Below, piece after piece: positions 34,967 through 43,634 of a stretch of 64,000 nucleotides of DNA. Location of the stretch: NCBI RefSeq assembly GCF_019857225.1, contig NZ_JAFJSY010000048.1, positions 1 through 64,000 of the forward strand. Reading direction: 5' to 3'. This stretch comes from Streptomyces plumbidurans. Its GTDB lineage: Bacteria > Actinomycetota > Actinomycetes > Streptomycetales > Streptomycetaceae. The translations under genes were made by a program, and so were the position numbers. The notes under the pieces were generated by a model that made no database searches, was not told where the DNA came from, and worked only from the letters and a program-made list of their open reading frames with translations. Numbering within the stretch: the stretch's first letter is position 1; every line of letters begins with the position of its first letter.

Positions 34967-37633
34967 CTAGCCGCCCTGGCCTCCGAAGAGACCTCCATTG
35001 CCATTGCCTCTGCTGTTGCCGGTCCCGCCGGTGTCCGTGGCCGTCGGTGACGGAGTCACGCCCCCGTCCGTGCCACCGGTGTCCGTGCCCCCGGTATCCG
35101 TGCACTGCCAGCTGAACCGGCAGGACTCGGTCGGCGTCGGCGTCGGACTCGTCAGCGTCTCGCTGGGCGTCGGAGTCGGCGTCGGCGTGGCTTGCTCGGT
35201 CTCACTCACCGTCGGCGTGGGCGTCGGGCTCGGAACGGCGTTGACGATCTCACCGATCGGCTGCGGGGTGTTGAAGGGCACGGCCTTCTGTCCCTTCAGC
35301 GCCTCTTCCATGTAGTCGTGCCAGATCGTCGACGGGAACGAGGCACCGTGGATCTTCTTCTGGCCGCCCGTTCCGTACATCTCGAGGAACGTGCGGTTCT
35401 TCTTGCTCTCGTCGTCGTCGTACCGGAACATCGTGATCGCCGTGGACAGCTGCGGGGTGTAGCCCACGAACCAGGCCGACTTGTTGCCGTCGGTGGTACC
35501 GGTCTTGCCGGCCACCTCGCGCCCCGGAAGCTGGGCGTTGGTACCGGTTCCCTTGTCGACCACGGTCTTCAGCACGTCGGTGACGTTGTCGGCCACCTGA
35601 GAGGTGAAGGCCTGCTTCGCCTTGTCCTCGTGGGTGTAGATCGTGCCGTCCTTGCTCTCCACCTCCTTGACGGAGAACGGCTCACGCTGCTCACCACTGG
35701 CCGCGAACGTGGCGTACGCACCTGCCATGCGGATCGCGCTCGGGTCGGAGATGCCGATCGAGAAGGACGGGAAGCTGGTTCCGGCCAGGCTGTCCTCCTT
35801 GAGGCCGGCATCCATCGCCGCCTCCTTGACCTTGTCAAGCCCGACATCCATGCCGAGTTGCACGAAGGCGGAGTTCACCGATTCACGCATCGCCTCGCGG
35901 AGGTCGATGTCGTACCGGGGAGGAGTGCCGTACGACTCGTTGCCGTCGTTCGTCTGCAGCCACTCCTTGCCCTTGTCGTTCTTCCAGACCGTCCCGTCGT
36001 ACTCCTTGATCTTGAGCCTGTTCTTGCCGCTGTACAGGCTCTTCGGGGAGACCTGGGTGCGCTCGTCCTGTGCCTGCTCCGGGCCCAGGCTCTTGTCCCG
36101 CACGCCCCACTTCATCGCCGCCGCCAGCACGAACGGCTTGAACGTCGAGCCGACCTGAGCGCCCGTCTGGTCGGCGTTGTCGGTGAAGTGCTTGGTCGCG
36201 TCCTCGCCGCCGTAGATGGCCTCGATGGCGCCGGTCTCCGGGTTGACGGACGCTCCGCCGAACTGGACGTGCGTGTCCGTCTTCGGGCGCTCCTTGGGCT
36301 TGATGTTCGCCTTCTGGACCTTGGTGACGGAGGCCTCGAGCTCCTTGACCTTCTTCTTGTCGAAGGTCGTGTGGATCGAGTAGCCGCCCTGTTGCAGCTG
36401 ATCGGCGGTGAGGATCTTGTTGTTGATCAGGTACGCCTTGGCGAGGTCGACGAGATAGCCGGTCTGGCCCCTGAGGTCGCTGTTGGAGCGCGGGTTCTGC
36501 ACCTTGGGCAGCGTGGTGTACTTCTGCCGCTCCGAGGCGCTCAGGTGCCCGTACGCCACCATCTTGTTGAGCGTGTTCTGCATCTGGCCCAGGGCACGCT
36601 CGCTGTTGGCCTTGGGAGTGGCGGACGGGTCGAGGGACGTCGCGCCCGCCGGGTCGTAGTACGTCGCGCCCTTGAGCATCGCCGACAGGAACGCACACTG
36701 TCCCGCGTTCAGTTTGACGGCATCCGTGTTGAAGTACGCGCGCGCCGCCGCCTGTATGCCGTAGGCACCGCGTCCGTAGTAGGCCGAGTTCAGATAACCG
36801 GCCATGATGTCGTCCTTCGACTTGGTGGCACCCACCTTGATCGAGACGAAGATCTCCTTGAACTTGCGTGAGATGGTCTGGGACTGGTCGTTCAGCATCG
36901 CGTTCTTCACGTACTGCTGCGTGATGGTCGATCCGCCCTGCGTCTCACCGCCCCTGGCCATGTTGAAGACGGCGCGGGCGATGCCCTTGGGGTCGATGCC
37001 GCTGTCGGTCTCGAAGGTCTTGTTCTCCTGCGAGATCACGGCGTACTGCATGTTCTTGGGGATCTGCGAGAGGTTGACAATCTGCCGGTTCGTCTCGCCA
37101 CCCGTGGCAACCATCTCGCTGCCGTCGGCCCAGTAGAAGACGTTGTTCTGGGCGCTCGCGGTCTTGGCGATGTCCGGCACGCCCACCATGGCGTAGGCGA
37201 TCCCCGCGACGGCCACCATGCTGCCGAAGAACCCGATGAAGAGTCCGGTCACCAGCTTCCACGACGGCACCCAGCGCGCGGCGCCGTACTTGCCCGCGCG
37301 CGGATAGTCGATGACCCGCTTCTTGCCCGGAGGGCCTGTGCGCTGCCTGCCCCGGCCCGGTCCGTTCGGACCCCCCGGCGCGCCGCGTCGACCCCCGCGG
37401 CCGGGCTCGGCCGCTCGGCGGCGGCCGCCTCCACTCTTCTGTGCCGCGCGGCGGGCTTCGGCTCGGCCACTGTAGGGCCGTTCCTCGCCCTCCGACCCGT
37501 ATGCGTCGGAGGGAGATCCGGTGGCGCCTCGCGGTGCCGCACGGCGGCCGGAGGATGCGCCGGACGGACCGCGACGGTTCGCGGCGCGTCCTCCTCCCTG
37601 CGGCTGCGGCGGTTTGCGACGGTGCTCGCTCAT
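34967..37633 (-). CDS. class A penicillin-binding protein
   Basis: An 888-residue bifunctional PBP from the ATG at 37633 (GAGGAG upstream). A basic, disordered cytoplasmic region of about 110 residues precedes one helix (SWKLVTGLFIGFFGSMV). The glycosyltransferase GT51 domain has ENKTFETDSG with the catalytic Glu and GGSTITQQYVKNA near residue 232. The transpeptidase domain has STFKPF near 495, SVNS near 585 and KTGTTDGNKSAWFVG near 708. It polymerises and crosslinks peptidoglycan outside the membrane. The tail beyond residue 800 is a Thr/Pro/Ser-rich low-complexity stretch with two cysteines and ends in Gly-rich sequence, typical of wall-spanning linkers. Confidence 0.94.
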   Translation of the reverse strand: MSEHRRKPPQPQGGGRAANRRGPSGASSGRRAAPRGATGSPSDAYGSEGEERPYSGRAEARRAAQKSGGGRRRAAEPGRGGRRGAPGGPNGPGRGRQRTGPPGKKRVIDYPRAGKYGAARWVPSWKLVTGLFIGFFGSMVAVAGIAYAMVGVPDIAKTASAQNNVFYWADGSEMVATGGETNRQIVNLSQIPKNMQYAVISQENKTFETDSGIDPKGIARAVFNMARGGETQGGSTITQQYVKNAMLNDQSQTISRKFKEIFVSIKVGATKSKDDIMAGYLNSAYYGRGAYGIQAAARAYFNTDAVKLNAGQCAFLSAMLKGATYYDPAGATSLDPSATPKANSERALGQMQNTLNKMVAYGHLSASERQKYTTLPKVQNPRSNSDLRGQTGYLVDLAKAYLINNKILTADQLQQGGYSIHTTFDKKKVKELEASVTKVQKANIKPKERPKTDTHVQFGGASVNPETGAIEAIYGGEDATKHFTDNADQTGAQVGSTFKPFVLAAAMKWGVRDKSLGPEQAQDERTQVSPKSLYSGKNRLKIKEYDGTVWKNDKGKEWLQTNDGNESYGTPPRYDIDLREAMRESVNSAFVQLGMDVGLDKVKEAAMDAGLKEDSLAGTSFPSFSIGISDPSAIRMAGAYATFAASGEQREPFSVKEVESKDGTIYTHEDKAKQAFTSQVADNVTDVLKTVVDKGTGTNAQLPGREVAGKTGTTDGNKSAWFVGYTPQLSTAITMFRYDDDESKKNRTFLEMYGTGGQKKIHGASFPSTIWHDYMEEALKGQKAVPFNTPQPIGEIVNAVPSPTPTPTVSETEQATPTPTPTPSETLTSPTPTPTESCRFSWQCTDTGGTDTGGTDGGVTPSPTATDTGGTGNSRGNGNGGLFGGQGG

Positions 37634-37985
37634 CGAACGACTACTCCTCGGGCAGGCGCACCTTTGCGCGCCTGGAAACGGCGGCTGGTTTCCGGTCCCC
37701 CCGAAGTACGGATGTGGTCGATCGCGCATTCACCCGTACGGCACCTAGGACGATGACGTCCCCTTGCGTCACTCGGTTCCCGGTGATGTGCATGGCGCAC
37801 AGACTACGCACCGTCAAAACCCCCGAGGCCCGAAGTTCAGCCCAAATCAGGCAACTTGCCTCCGATGAATAAGTGATGTGATCCCGTTCACCGCTTCCCC
37901 ACTTGTCGCAGCCGGATGGCCGTTCTATCGTGCTGATGTATCGAGTCGATACATCGGGGCGAGATAAAGGGCGAGGAGGCGAGGG
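37634..37985. promoter_or_regulatory. divergent PBP/PadR intergenic region with PadR operator
   Basis: A 352-base gap. A perfect 10-bp inverted repeat, GATGTATCGA (37935-37944) and TCGATACATC (37946-37955) around one base, lies 30 bases before the padR-type start. It contains ATGTAT/ATACAT, the type of dyad PadR regulators bind, which suggests autoregulation. The remainder likely holds the PBP promoter; nothing else was recognised. Confidence 0.65.
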
Positions 37986-38669
37986 ATGAGCCGGCGTTCC
38001 GGGATCCTTGAGTTCGCCGTACTCGGCCTGCTCCGCGAGTCACCGATGCACGGCTATGAGCTGCGCAAGCGACTCAATACGTCACTGGGTGTGTTCCGTG
38101 CGTTCAGCTACGGCACGCTCTACCCCTGCCTCAAGACGCTGGTCGCCAACGGCTGGTTGATCGAGGAGGCGGGACACACTCACGAGGACGCCCTCGCCGC
38201 ACCACTCGCAGGACGTCGCGCCAAGATCGTCTACCGGTTGACGGCGGAAGGTAAGGAGCACTTCGAGGAGCTGCTCTCCCAGACGGGACCGGACGCGTAC
38301 GAGGACGAGCACTTCGCCGCTCGTTTCGCCTTCTTCGGCCAGACGTCGCGCGACGTACGCATGCGCGTGCTCGAGGGTCGGCGCAGCCGCCTGGAGGAGC
38401 GTCTGGAGAAGATGAGCACCTCCTTGGCGCGCACCCGGGAGCGCCTCGACGACTACACGCTTGAGCTCCAGCGCCACGGGATGGAGTCCGTGGAGCGCGA
38501 AGTGCGCTGGCTGAACGAGCTCATCGAGAGCGAGCGGGCCGGACGGGACCTGAAGGGGCCGGCCTCCGGGGGGACCGCTCAGCAGAACAACACCACTGGA
38601 TCGCCGGGCGTCCTGCCCCGGCCCGGGGATGCCCCCGGGTCGGATGCGCCTGGCGACACCGCCACGTGA
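37986..38669 (+). CDS. PadR-family transcriptional regulator
   Basis: A 227-residue PadR protein. The winged HTH covers ILEFAVLGLLRESPMHGYEL to SYGTLYPCLKTLVANGWL (residues 5-60), and the C-terminal dimer helices are around residues 100-180. The tail is Gly/Pro-rich. GAGGCGAGGG precedes the ATG. The inositol-phosphate synthase gene begins 44 bases downstream, so the two probably form one unit; in streptomycetes this pairing is conserved. The effector is unknown. Confidence 0.9.
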   Translation: MSRRSGILEFAVLGLLRESPMHGYELRKRLNTSLGVFRAFSYGTLYPCLKTLVANGWLIEEAGHTHEDALAAPLAGRRAKIVYRLTAEGKEHFEELLSQTGPDAYEDEHFAARFAFFGQTSRDVRMRVLEGRRSRLEERLEKMSTSLARTRERLDDYTLELQRHGMESVEREVRWLNELIESERAGRDLKGPASGGTAQQNNTTGSPGVLPRPGDAPGSDAPGDTAT

Positions 38670-38713
38670 GCGCCCAGTCAGGGCCTCACTCGTACACACA
38701 GGGAGCAACCGGA

Positions 38714-39796
38714 ATGGGTTCGGTTCGCGTAGCCATCGTCGGTGTGGGCAACTGCGCCGCGTCGCTGGTGCAGGGAGTCGAGTACTACAAGGACGCCGAC
38801 CCGGCGTCGAGGGTCCCCGGCCTGATGCATGTGCAGTTCGGTGACTATCACGTGCGTGACGTCGAGTTCGTCGCCGCGTTCGACGTCGACGCGAAGAAGG
38901 TCGGTCTCGACCTGGCGGACGCGATCGGCGCCTCCGAGAACAACACCATCAAGATCTGCGACGTGCCGAACGCCGGCGTGACGGTCCAGCGCGGCCACAC
39001 CCTCGACGGCCTCGGCAAGTACTACCGCGAGACCATCGAGGAGTCCGCCGAGGCCCCGGTCGACGTGGTCCAGGTCCTCAAGGACAAGCAGGTCGACGTG
39101 CTCGTCTGCTACCTGCCGGTGGGTTCCGAGAACGCGGCGAAGTTCTACGCCCAGTGCGCCATCGACGCCAAGGTCGCCTTCGTCAACGCCCTTCCGGTCT
39201 TCATCGCCGGCACCAAGGAGTGGGCGGACAAGTTCACCGAGGCGGGCGTCCCGATCGTCGGTGACGACATCAAGTCGCAGGTCGGCGCCACCATCACGCA
39301 CCGCGTCATGGCGAAGCTGTTCGAGGACCGGGGCGTCGTCCTGGACCGCACGATGCAGCTGAACGTCGGCGGCAACATGGACTTCAAGAACATGCTCGAG
39401 CGCGAGCGCCTGGAGTCCAAGAAGATCTCCAAGACGCAGGCCGTCACCTCCCAGATCCGCGACCGCGAACTCGGCGAGGGCAACGTCCACATCGGCCCGT
39501 CCGACTGGGTGGCCTGGCTCGACGACCGCAAGTGGGCGTATGTCCGCCTCGAGGGCCGCGCCTTCGGTGACGTTCCGCTGAACCTGGAGTACAAGCTCGA
39601 GGTCTGGGACTCCCCGAACTCCGCGGGTGTCATCATCGACGCCCTGCGCGCCGCGAAGATCGCCAAGGACCGCGGCATCGCGGGCCCGATCCTGTCGGCG
39701 TCGTCGTACTTCATGAAGTCCCCGCCGGTCCAGTACTTCGACGACGAGGCCCGCGAGAACGTCGAGAAGTTCATCAGGGGAGAGGTCGAGCGCTGA
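38714..39796 (+). CDS. ino1: inositol-3-phosphate synthase
   Basis: A 360-residue enzyme from the ATG at 38714; the frame is open 16 codons further but lacks a matching N-terminus. The NAD-binding start VRVAIVGVGNCAASLVQGVE and the segments VCYLPVGSENAAKFYAQ, GDDIKSQVGATITHR and NVGGNMDFKNMLE are family hallmarks. It converts glucose 6-phosphate to 1-L-myo-inositol 1-phosphate with internal NAD recycling, feeding mycothiol and phosphatidylinositol synthesis. It lies downstream of a PadR regulator and is followed by a clear terminator. Confidence 0.93.
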   Translation: MGSVRVAIVGVGNCAASLVQGVEYYKDADPASRVPGLMHVQFGDYHVRDVEFVAAFDVDAKKVGLDLADAIGASENNTIKICDVPNAGVTVQRGHTLDGLGKYYRETIEESAEAPVDVVQVLKDKQVDVLVCYLPVGSENAAKFYAQCAIDAKVAFVNALPVFIAGTKEWADKFTEAGVPIVGDDIKSQVGATITHRVMAKLFEDRGVVLDRTMQLNVGGNMDFKNMLERERLESKKISKTQAVTSQIRDRELGEGNVHIGPSDWVAWLDDRKWAYVRLEGRAFGDVPLNLEYKLEVWDSPNSAGVIIDALRAAKIAKDRGIAGPILSASSYFMKSPPVQYFDDEARENVEKFIRGEVER

Positions 39797-39837
39797 GGCG
39801 CGCGCCGACGCACTGAAAACGCTCCTGCCAGGGCTAT

Positions 39838-39869
39838 GAGGGTCCCCGGGTCACCACCCGGGGACCCTC
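39838..39869 (+). terminator. terminator after inositol-phosphate synthase
   Basis: A perfect 14-bp stem (39838-39851 with 39856-39869), 4-base loop. Confidence 0.9.
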
Positions 39870-39890
39870 CCCGTATGTGAGGCTGTGCCC

Positions 39891-41153
39891 ATGGCCGTCG
39901 TCCGTGACCTGCGCGCTCTTCTGCGCTTCGCGAACTTCCGGCGCCTGCTCGCCGTACGCCTGCTCTCCCAGGGTGCCGACGGCGTGTACCAGGTCGCGCT
40001 CGCCGCCTATGTCGTCTTCTCACCGGAGAAACAGACCTCGGCCGCCGCGATCGCCTCCGCCATGGCGGTCCTGCTGCTCCCGTACTCCCTTGTGGGCCCC
40101 TTCGCCGGCGTCCTCCTGGACCGCTGGCGCCGCCGCCAGGTCTTCCTCTACGGCAATCTGCTGCGCGCCCTGATGGCATCGGCAGCGGCCGTCCTGATCC
40201 TCGGTCATGTCCCGGACTGGCTCTTCTACCTCTCCGCGCTCTGCGTCACCGCCGTCAACCGCTTCGTCCTCGCGGGGCTGTCCGCAGCGCTGCCGCGGGT
40301 CGTGGACCACGAACGCCTCGTGATGGCCAACTCCCTCTCCCCGACCGCCGGAACGCTCGCCGCGAGCGCCGGCGGTGGCCTCGCGTTCGTCGTACGGCTG
40401 GTGGGGGCGGACTCCGACGCGGCCGTGGTGCTGCTCGGGGCGGTCCTGTACCTGTGCGCGGCGCTGGCGTCCCTGCGCTTCGCGCCCGGACAGCTGGGTC
40501 CGGAGCCCGAGTTGGTGCAGCCCCGCCTCTCAGCGGCACTCCGCGGCACCGCACACGACCTGGCGGCGGCTCTACGGCATCTCGCGGCCCCACGGCGTCG
40601 GGAGGCCGCGTGGGCGCTGGTGACGATGACCCTGATGCGCTTCTGCTACGGCGCCCTGCTGGTCATGCTGCTGATGCTCTGCCGGTACGCCTTCGCCTCG
40701 AACGCGGAGGACGGACTGCGGCTGCTGGGGCTCGCGTTGGGGACGTCGGCCGCCGGCTTCTTCGCGGCGGCCGCGATGACGCCCTGGGCGGCAGGGCGAC
40801 TCGGCCCTGGCCGTTGGATAGTCATGTGCGCCGCGTCGGCCGCGGTCCTGGAGCTCGCGCTCGGCCTTTCGTTCGCCATCGGGCCCATGCTTGTCGCCAC
40901 CTTCGTCCTGGGGCTCACGACGCAGGGCGCGAAGATCGCGACGGACACCCTCGTGCAGTCCTCCGTCAACGACGGCTTCCGTGGTCGGATCTTCTCCGTC
41001 TACGACGTCCTGTTCAACGTCGCCTTCGTCGGCGCCGCCGTGGTGGCCGCGCTGATGCTGCCGCCGGATGGCCGTTCCGTAACGCTGGTGGTCACAGTCG
41101 CCTTCATCTACGGGGCAGTTGCTGCCGCTATGGCCCGCTTTGAACGACGGTGA
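39891..41153 (+). CDS. MFS transporter
   Basis: About 420 residues with twelve hydrophobic helices. The motif between helices 2 and 3 is GPFAGVLLDRWRRRQVF, typical of MFS drug/H+ antiporters. The ATG at 39891 is preferred over the GTG at 39885 because GTGAGG is 8 bases upstream. The substrate is not evident. It follows a terminator, so it should have its own promoter between 39870 and 39885 or within the hairpin region. Confidence 0.85.
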   Translation: MAVVRDLRALLRFANFRRLLAVRLLSQGADGVYQVALAAYVVFSPEKQTSAAAIASAMAVLLLPYSLVGPFAGVLLDRWRRRQVFLYGNLLRALMASAAAVLILGHVPDWLFYLSALCVTAVNRFVLAGLSAALPRVVDHERLVMANSLSPTAGTLAASAGGGLAFVVRLVGADSDAAVVLLGAVLYLCAALASLRFAPGQLGPEPELVQPRLSAALRGTAHDLAAALRHLAAPRRREAAWALVTMTLMRFCYGALLVMLLMLCRYAFASNAEDGLRLLGLALGTSAAGFFAAAAMTPWAAGRLGPGRWIVMCAASAAVLELALGLSFAIGPMLVATFVLGLTTQGAKIATDTLVQSSVNDGFRGRIFSVYDVLFNVAFVGAAVVAALMLPPDGRSVTLVVTVAFIYGAVAAAMARFERR

Positions 41154-41277
41154 GTGTCACATCAAAGCCACAGAGTCCCCCTCAAGTGCGGGAGTGTCAG
41201 TGGACCCCTGTAATTTACGTGCGTCTTACGCGCCACTTATGTGCGCCGCTCACCAACTCATCTAGGGGGACCCCCAA

Positions 41278-41778
41278 GTGACGACTCCGCCTCCCCAGGG
41301 CCAGAACCCATTCGCGCAGGGCCAGCAGCCCTACGGCCAGCCCCAGGCGCAGGCCCCCTACCCGCCCCAGGGCGGCTACCCCCAGCAGCCGGGGCAGCCT
41401 GGGTTCCCCCCGCAGGGAGCGTCACCCTATGCGCCGGTTCCGCCGCAGCAGCCGAAGCGGAACATCAAGAAGTACCTGCGCATAGCCAGCATCGTTGTCG
41501 GCCTCATCGTCATCGCGGGCGGCTGGTACTTCAACCGCCCGGACGACACCAAGAAGCTGGCTGTCGGCGACTGCCTCACGAACAAGGGAACCGACAGCAA
41601 GCCGGAGATCGAGCAGCTGGACTGCAGCAACGCGAAGGCGGATTACAAGGTCCTCAAGAAGGACGGCAGCACGAGCGTGTCCCAGCTCGCGTGCCAATCG
41701 GTCACGGGGACGACCGCTGCCATCGAGTGGACCGAAGGCAGCGACTCCTTTGTCCTCTGCCTCGGAAGCAACAAGTAG
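41278..41778 (+). CDS. membrane-anchored protein with Pro/Gln-rich N-terminus
   Basis: A 166-residue protein from the GTG at 41278 behind AGGGGGA. The first 60 residues are a disordered P/Q/G/Y-rich tract. One helix (about residues 65-80) follows, then an extracytoplasmic domain with four cysteines (VGDCLTN, LDCSNAK, LACQSV, FVLCLG) that could form two disulfides. This layout is common in Streptomyces proteins of unknown function. A 34-bp palindrome that includes parS follows the stop. Confidence 0.78.
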   Translation: MTTPPPQGQNPFAQGQQPYGQPQAQAPYPPQGGYPQQPGQPGFPPQGASPYAPVPPQQPKRNIKKYLRIASIVVGLIVIAGGWYFNRPDDTKKLAVGDCLTNKGTDSKPEIEQLDCSNAKADYKVLKKDGSTSVSQLACQSVTGTTAAIEWTEGSDSFVLCLGSNK

Positions 41779-41791
41779 GCACGAGCTGTCC

Positions 41792-41825
41792 GAGGGGCGG
41801 TGTTTCACGTGAAACACCGCCCCTC
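41792..41825. terminator. 34-bp perfect palindrome containing parS
   Basis: The sequence is perfectly self-complementary across 34 bases; the parS core (41802-41815) is its centre, flanked by GAGGGGCGGT and ACCGCCCCTC, with TT following. In RNA it would form a GC-rich hairpin between convergent genes. Confidence 0.7.
41802..41815. other. parS site at the centre of a terminator palindrome
   Basis: Perfect GTTTCACGTGAAAC. Confidence 0.95.
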
Positions 41826-41876
41826 TTGCACGACCTGCCTCTGAAGCAGTGGATGAGGGCCAACGTCTACGGCAAT

Positions 41877-41890
41877 GTTTCACGTGAAAC
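41877..41890. other. parS site
   Basis: Perfect GTTTCACGTGAAAC, 75 bases from the previous one and 20 bases before the cca stop; a half-site GTTTCAC follows at about 41899. Confidence 0.95.
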
Positions 41891-41909
41891 ATGACCCCGT
41901 TTCACAGCC

Positions 41910-43376
41910 TCAGCCCTGCTCGGCCCACCACTCCTTGAGCGCCGCCACCGCCGCGTCGTGCTCCATCGGGCCGTTTTCGAGGCGTAGTTCCAGCATTTGC
42001 TTGTAGGCGCGGCCGACGACCGGGCCGGGGCCGACTCCGAGGATCTCCATGATCTGGTTGCCGTCGAGGTCGGGGCGGATCGAGTCCAGCTCCTCCTGCT
42101 CCTGGAGTTGAGCGATGCGCTCCTCCAGGCCGTCGTACGCCCGTGAAAGGGCGGTCGCCTTGCGCTTGTTGCGGGTTGTGCAGTCCGAGCGGGTCAGCTT
42201 GTGGAGACGGTCGAGGAGGGGGCCGGCGTCGCGGACGTAGCGGCGGACCGCCGAATCCGTCCACTCTCCGGTGCCGTAGCCGTGGAACCTCAGGTGGAGT
42301 TCGACCAGACGCGAGACGTCCTTCACCAGATCGTTGGAGTACTTGAGCGCCGTCATGCGCTTCTTCGTCATCTTCGCGCCGACCACCTCGTGGTGGTGGA
42401 ACGAGACCCGCCCGTCCTTCTCGAACCGCCGGGTGCGCGGCTTGCCGATGTCGTGCAGCAGTGCGGCCAGACGGAGGGTGAGGTCGGGGCCGTCCTCTTC
42501 CAGCGCGATCGCCTGTTCCAGAACGATCAGCGTGTGTTCGTAGACGTCCTTGTGCCGGTGATGCTCGTCGCTCTCCAGACGCAGCGCCGGCAGCTCGGGC
42601 AGCACGTAGTCGGCAAGACCGGTGTCGACGAGCAGCCTCAGACCCTTGCGCGGGTGCGCGGAAAGAATCAGCTTGTTGAGCTCCTCACGCACGCGCTCCG
42701 CCGAGACGATCTCGATCCGCCCGGCCATCTCCTTCATCGCCGCGACGACCTCGGGAGCCACCTCGAAATCGAGCTGCGCGGCGAACCGGGCCGCGCGCAT
42801 CATCCGCAGCGGGTCGTCGGAGAAGGACGCCTCAGGCGTACCGGGGGTACGCAGCACGCGTGCCGCGATGTCGGCCCGTCCGTCGTGCGGGTCGATGAAC
42901 TTCTTCTCCGGCAGCGCCAGTGCCATCGCGTTCATGGTGAAGTCGCGCCGGACGAGGTCTTCCTCGATCGAGTCGCCGTAGGACACCTCGGGCTTGCGCG
43001 AGGTCCGGTCGTAGGCCTCCGACCGGTAGGTCGTCACCTCGATCTGGAAGCTTCGCTCAGTGTCTCCGTCGCGGCCCACCTTCTGGGCCCCGACCGTGCC
43101 GAAGGCGATTCCGACCTCCCACACGGCGTCCGCCCACGGCCGGACGATCTTCAGGACGTCCTCGGGGCGGGCGTCGGTCGTGAAGTCGAGATCGTTGCCG
43201 AGCCGGCCGAGCAGCGCGTCCCTCACCGAGCCGCCGACGAGGGCGAGTGAGAACCCCGCCTCCTGGAACAGACGGGCAAGTTCGTCGGCGACAGGAGCGA
43301 CGCGCAGTGACTCGCTGAGCACGCTGTGCTGCTCCTGGCTCGGGACGCTGAGGTGGGCTTCGTTGGCGTTCGGCAC
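41910..43376 (-). CDS. cca: CCA tRNA nucleotidyltransferase
   Basis: A 488-residue class II nucleotidyltransferase from the GTG at 43376 (the frame is open to 43505, but no ribosome site or homologous sequence supports that). The catalytic head GFSLALVGGSVRDALLGRLGN through DLDFTT holds the two metal-binding aspartates. RRDFTMNAMAL, DPLRMMRAARFAAQLDFEV and an HD domain (LLHDIGKPRTRR) follow. It adds or repairs the 3' CCA end of tRNA. The neighbour order cca-DUF6049-murJ matches other actinobacteria. The 258 bases to its right should hold divergent promoters. Confidence 0.92.
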   Translation of the reverse strand: MPNANEAHLSVPSQEQHSVLSESLRVAPVADELARLFQEAGFSLALVGGSVRDALLGRLGNDLDFTTDARPEDVLKIVRPWADAVWEVGIAFGTVGAQKVGRDGDTERSFQIEVTTYRSEAYDRTSRKPEVSYGDSIEEDLVRRDFTMNAMALALPEKKFIDPHDGRADIAARVLRTPGTPEASFSDDPLRMMRAARFAAQLDFEVAPEVVAAMKEMAGRIEIVSAERVREELNKLILSAHPRKGLRLLVDTGLADYVLPELPALRLESDEHHRHKDVYEHTLIVLEQAIALEEDGPDLTLRLAALLHDIGKPRTRRFEKDGRVSFHHHEVVGAKMTKKRMTALKYSNDLVKDVSRLVELHLRFHGYGTGEWTDSAVRRYVRDAGPLLDRLHKLTRSDCTTRNKRKATALSRAYDGLEERIAQLQEQEELDSIRPDLDGNQIMEILGVGPGPVVGRAYKQMLELRLENGPMEHDAAVAALKEWWAEQG

Positions 43377-43634
43377 AACAGAAGAGGGTACGTGGCCCGG
43401 GCGAGCGCCAGCGCCCCCATTAAAAGTGGCTGAACATCTGCCTGGATACGCGTACAAGGCCTGCCCCTGACGCGTACCGTGGCGCTTCGCTTTATACGCA
43501 CACATAAGGGACGACCGGGGCCGGTCCCCCGATCTTGTGGAGCGGTCCGCGGCACTTCCCCTCGGCGCACATCGTTACCATGCGTGGACGCACATTCCGA
43601 CGACCACTGACGACGACGAGGGACGGGCGAGCGC

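Noticed and set aside
35192..36871. A 559-codon frame opposite the class A PBP
   Set aside because: Shadow of the PBP; Val/Leu/Arg-rich and without motifs.
43377..43634. A mutT4-like NUDIX gene expected here from mycobacterial gene order
   Set aside because: No Nudix box is found in any frame between cca and the DUF6049 gene; the gene is absent at this place.
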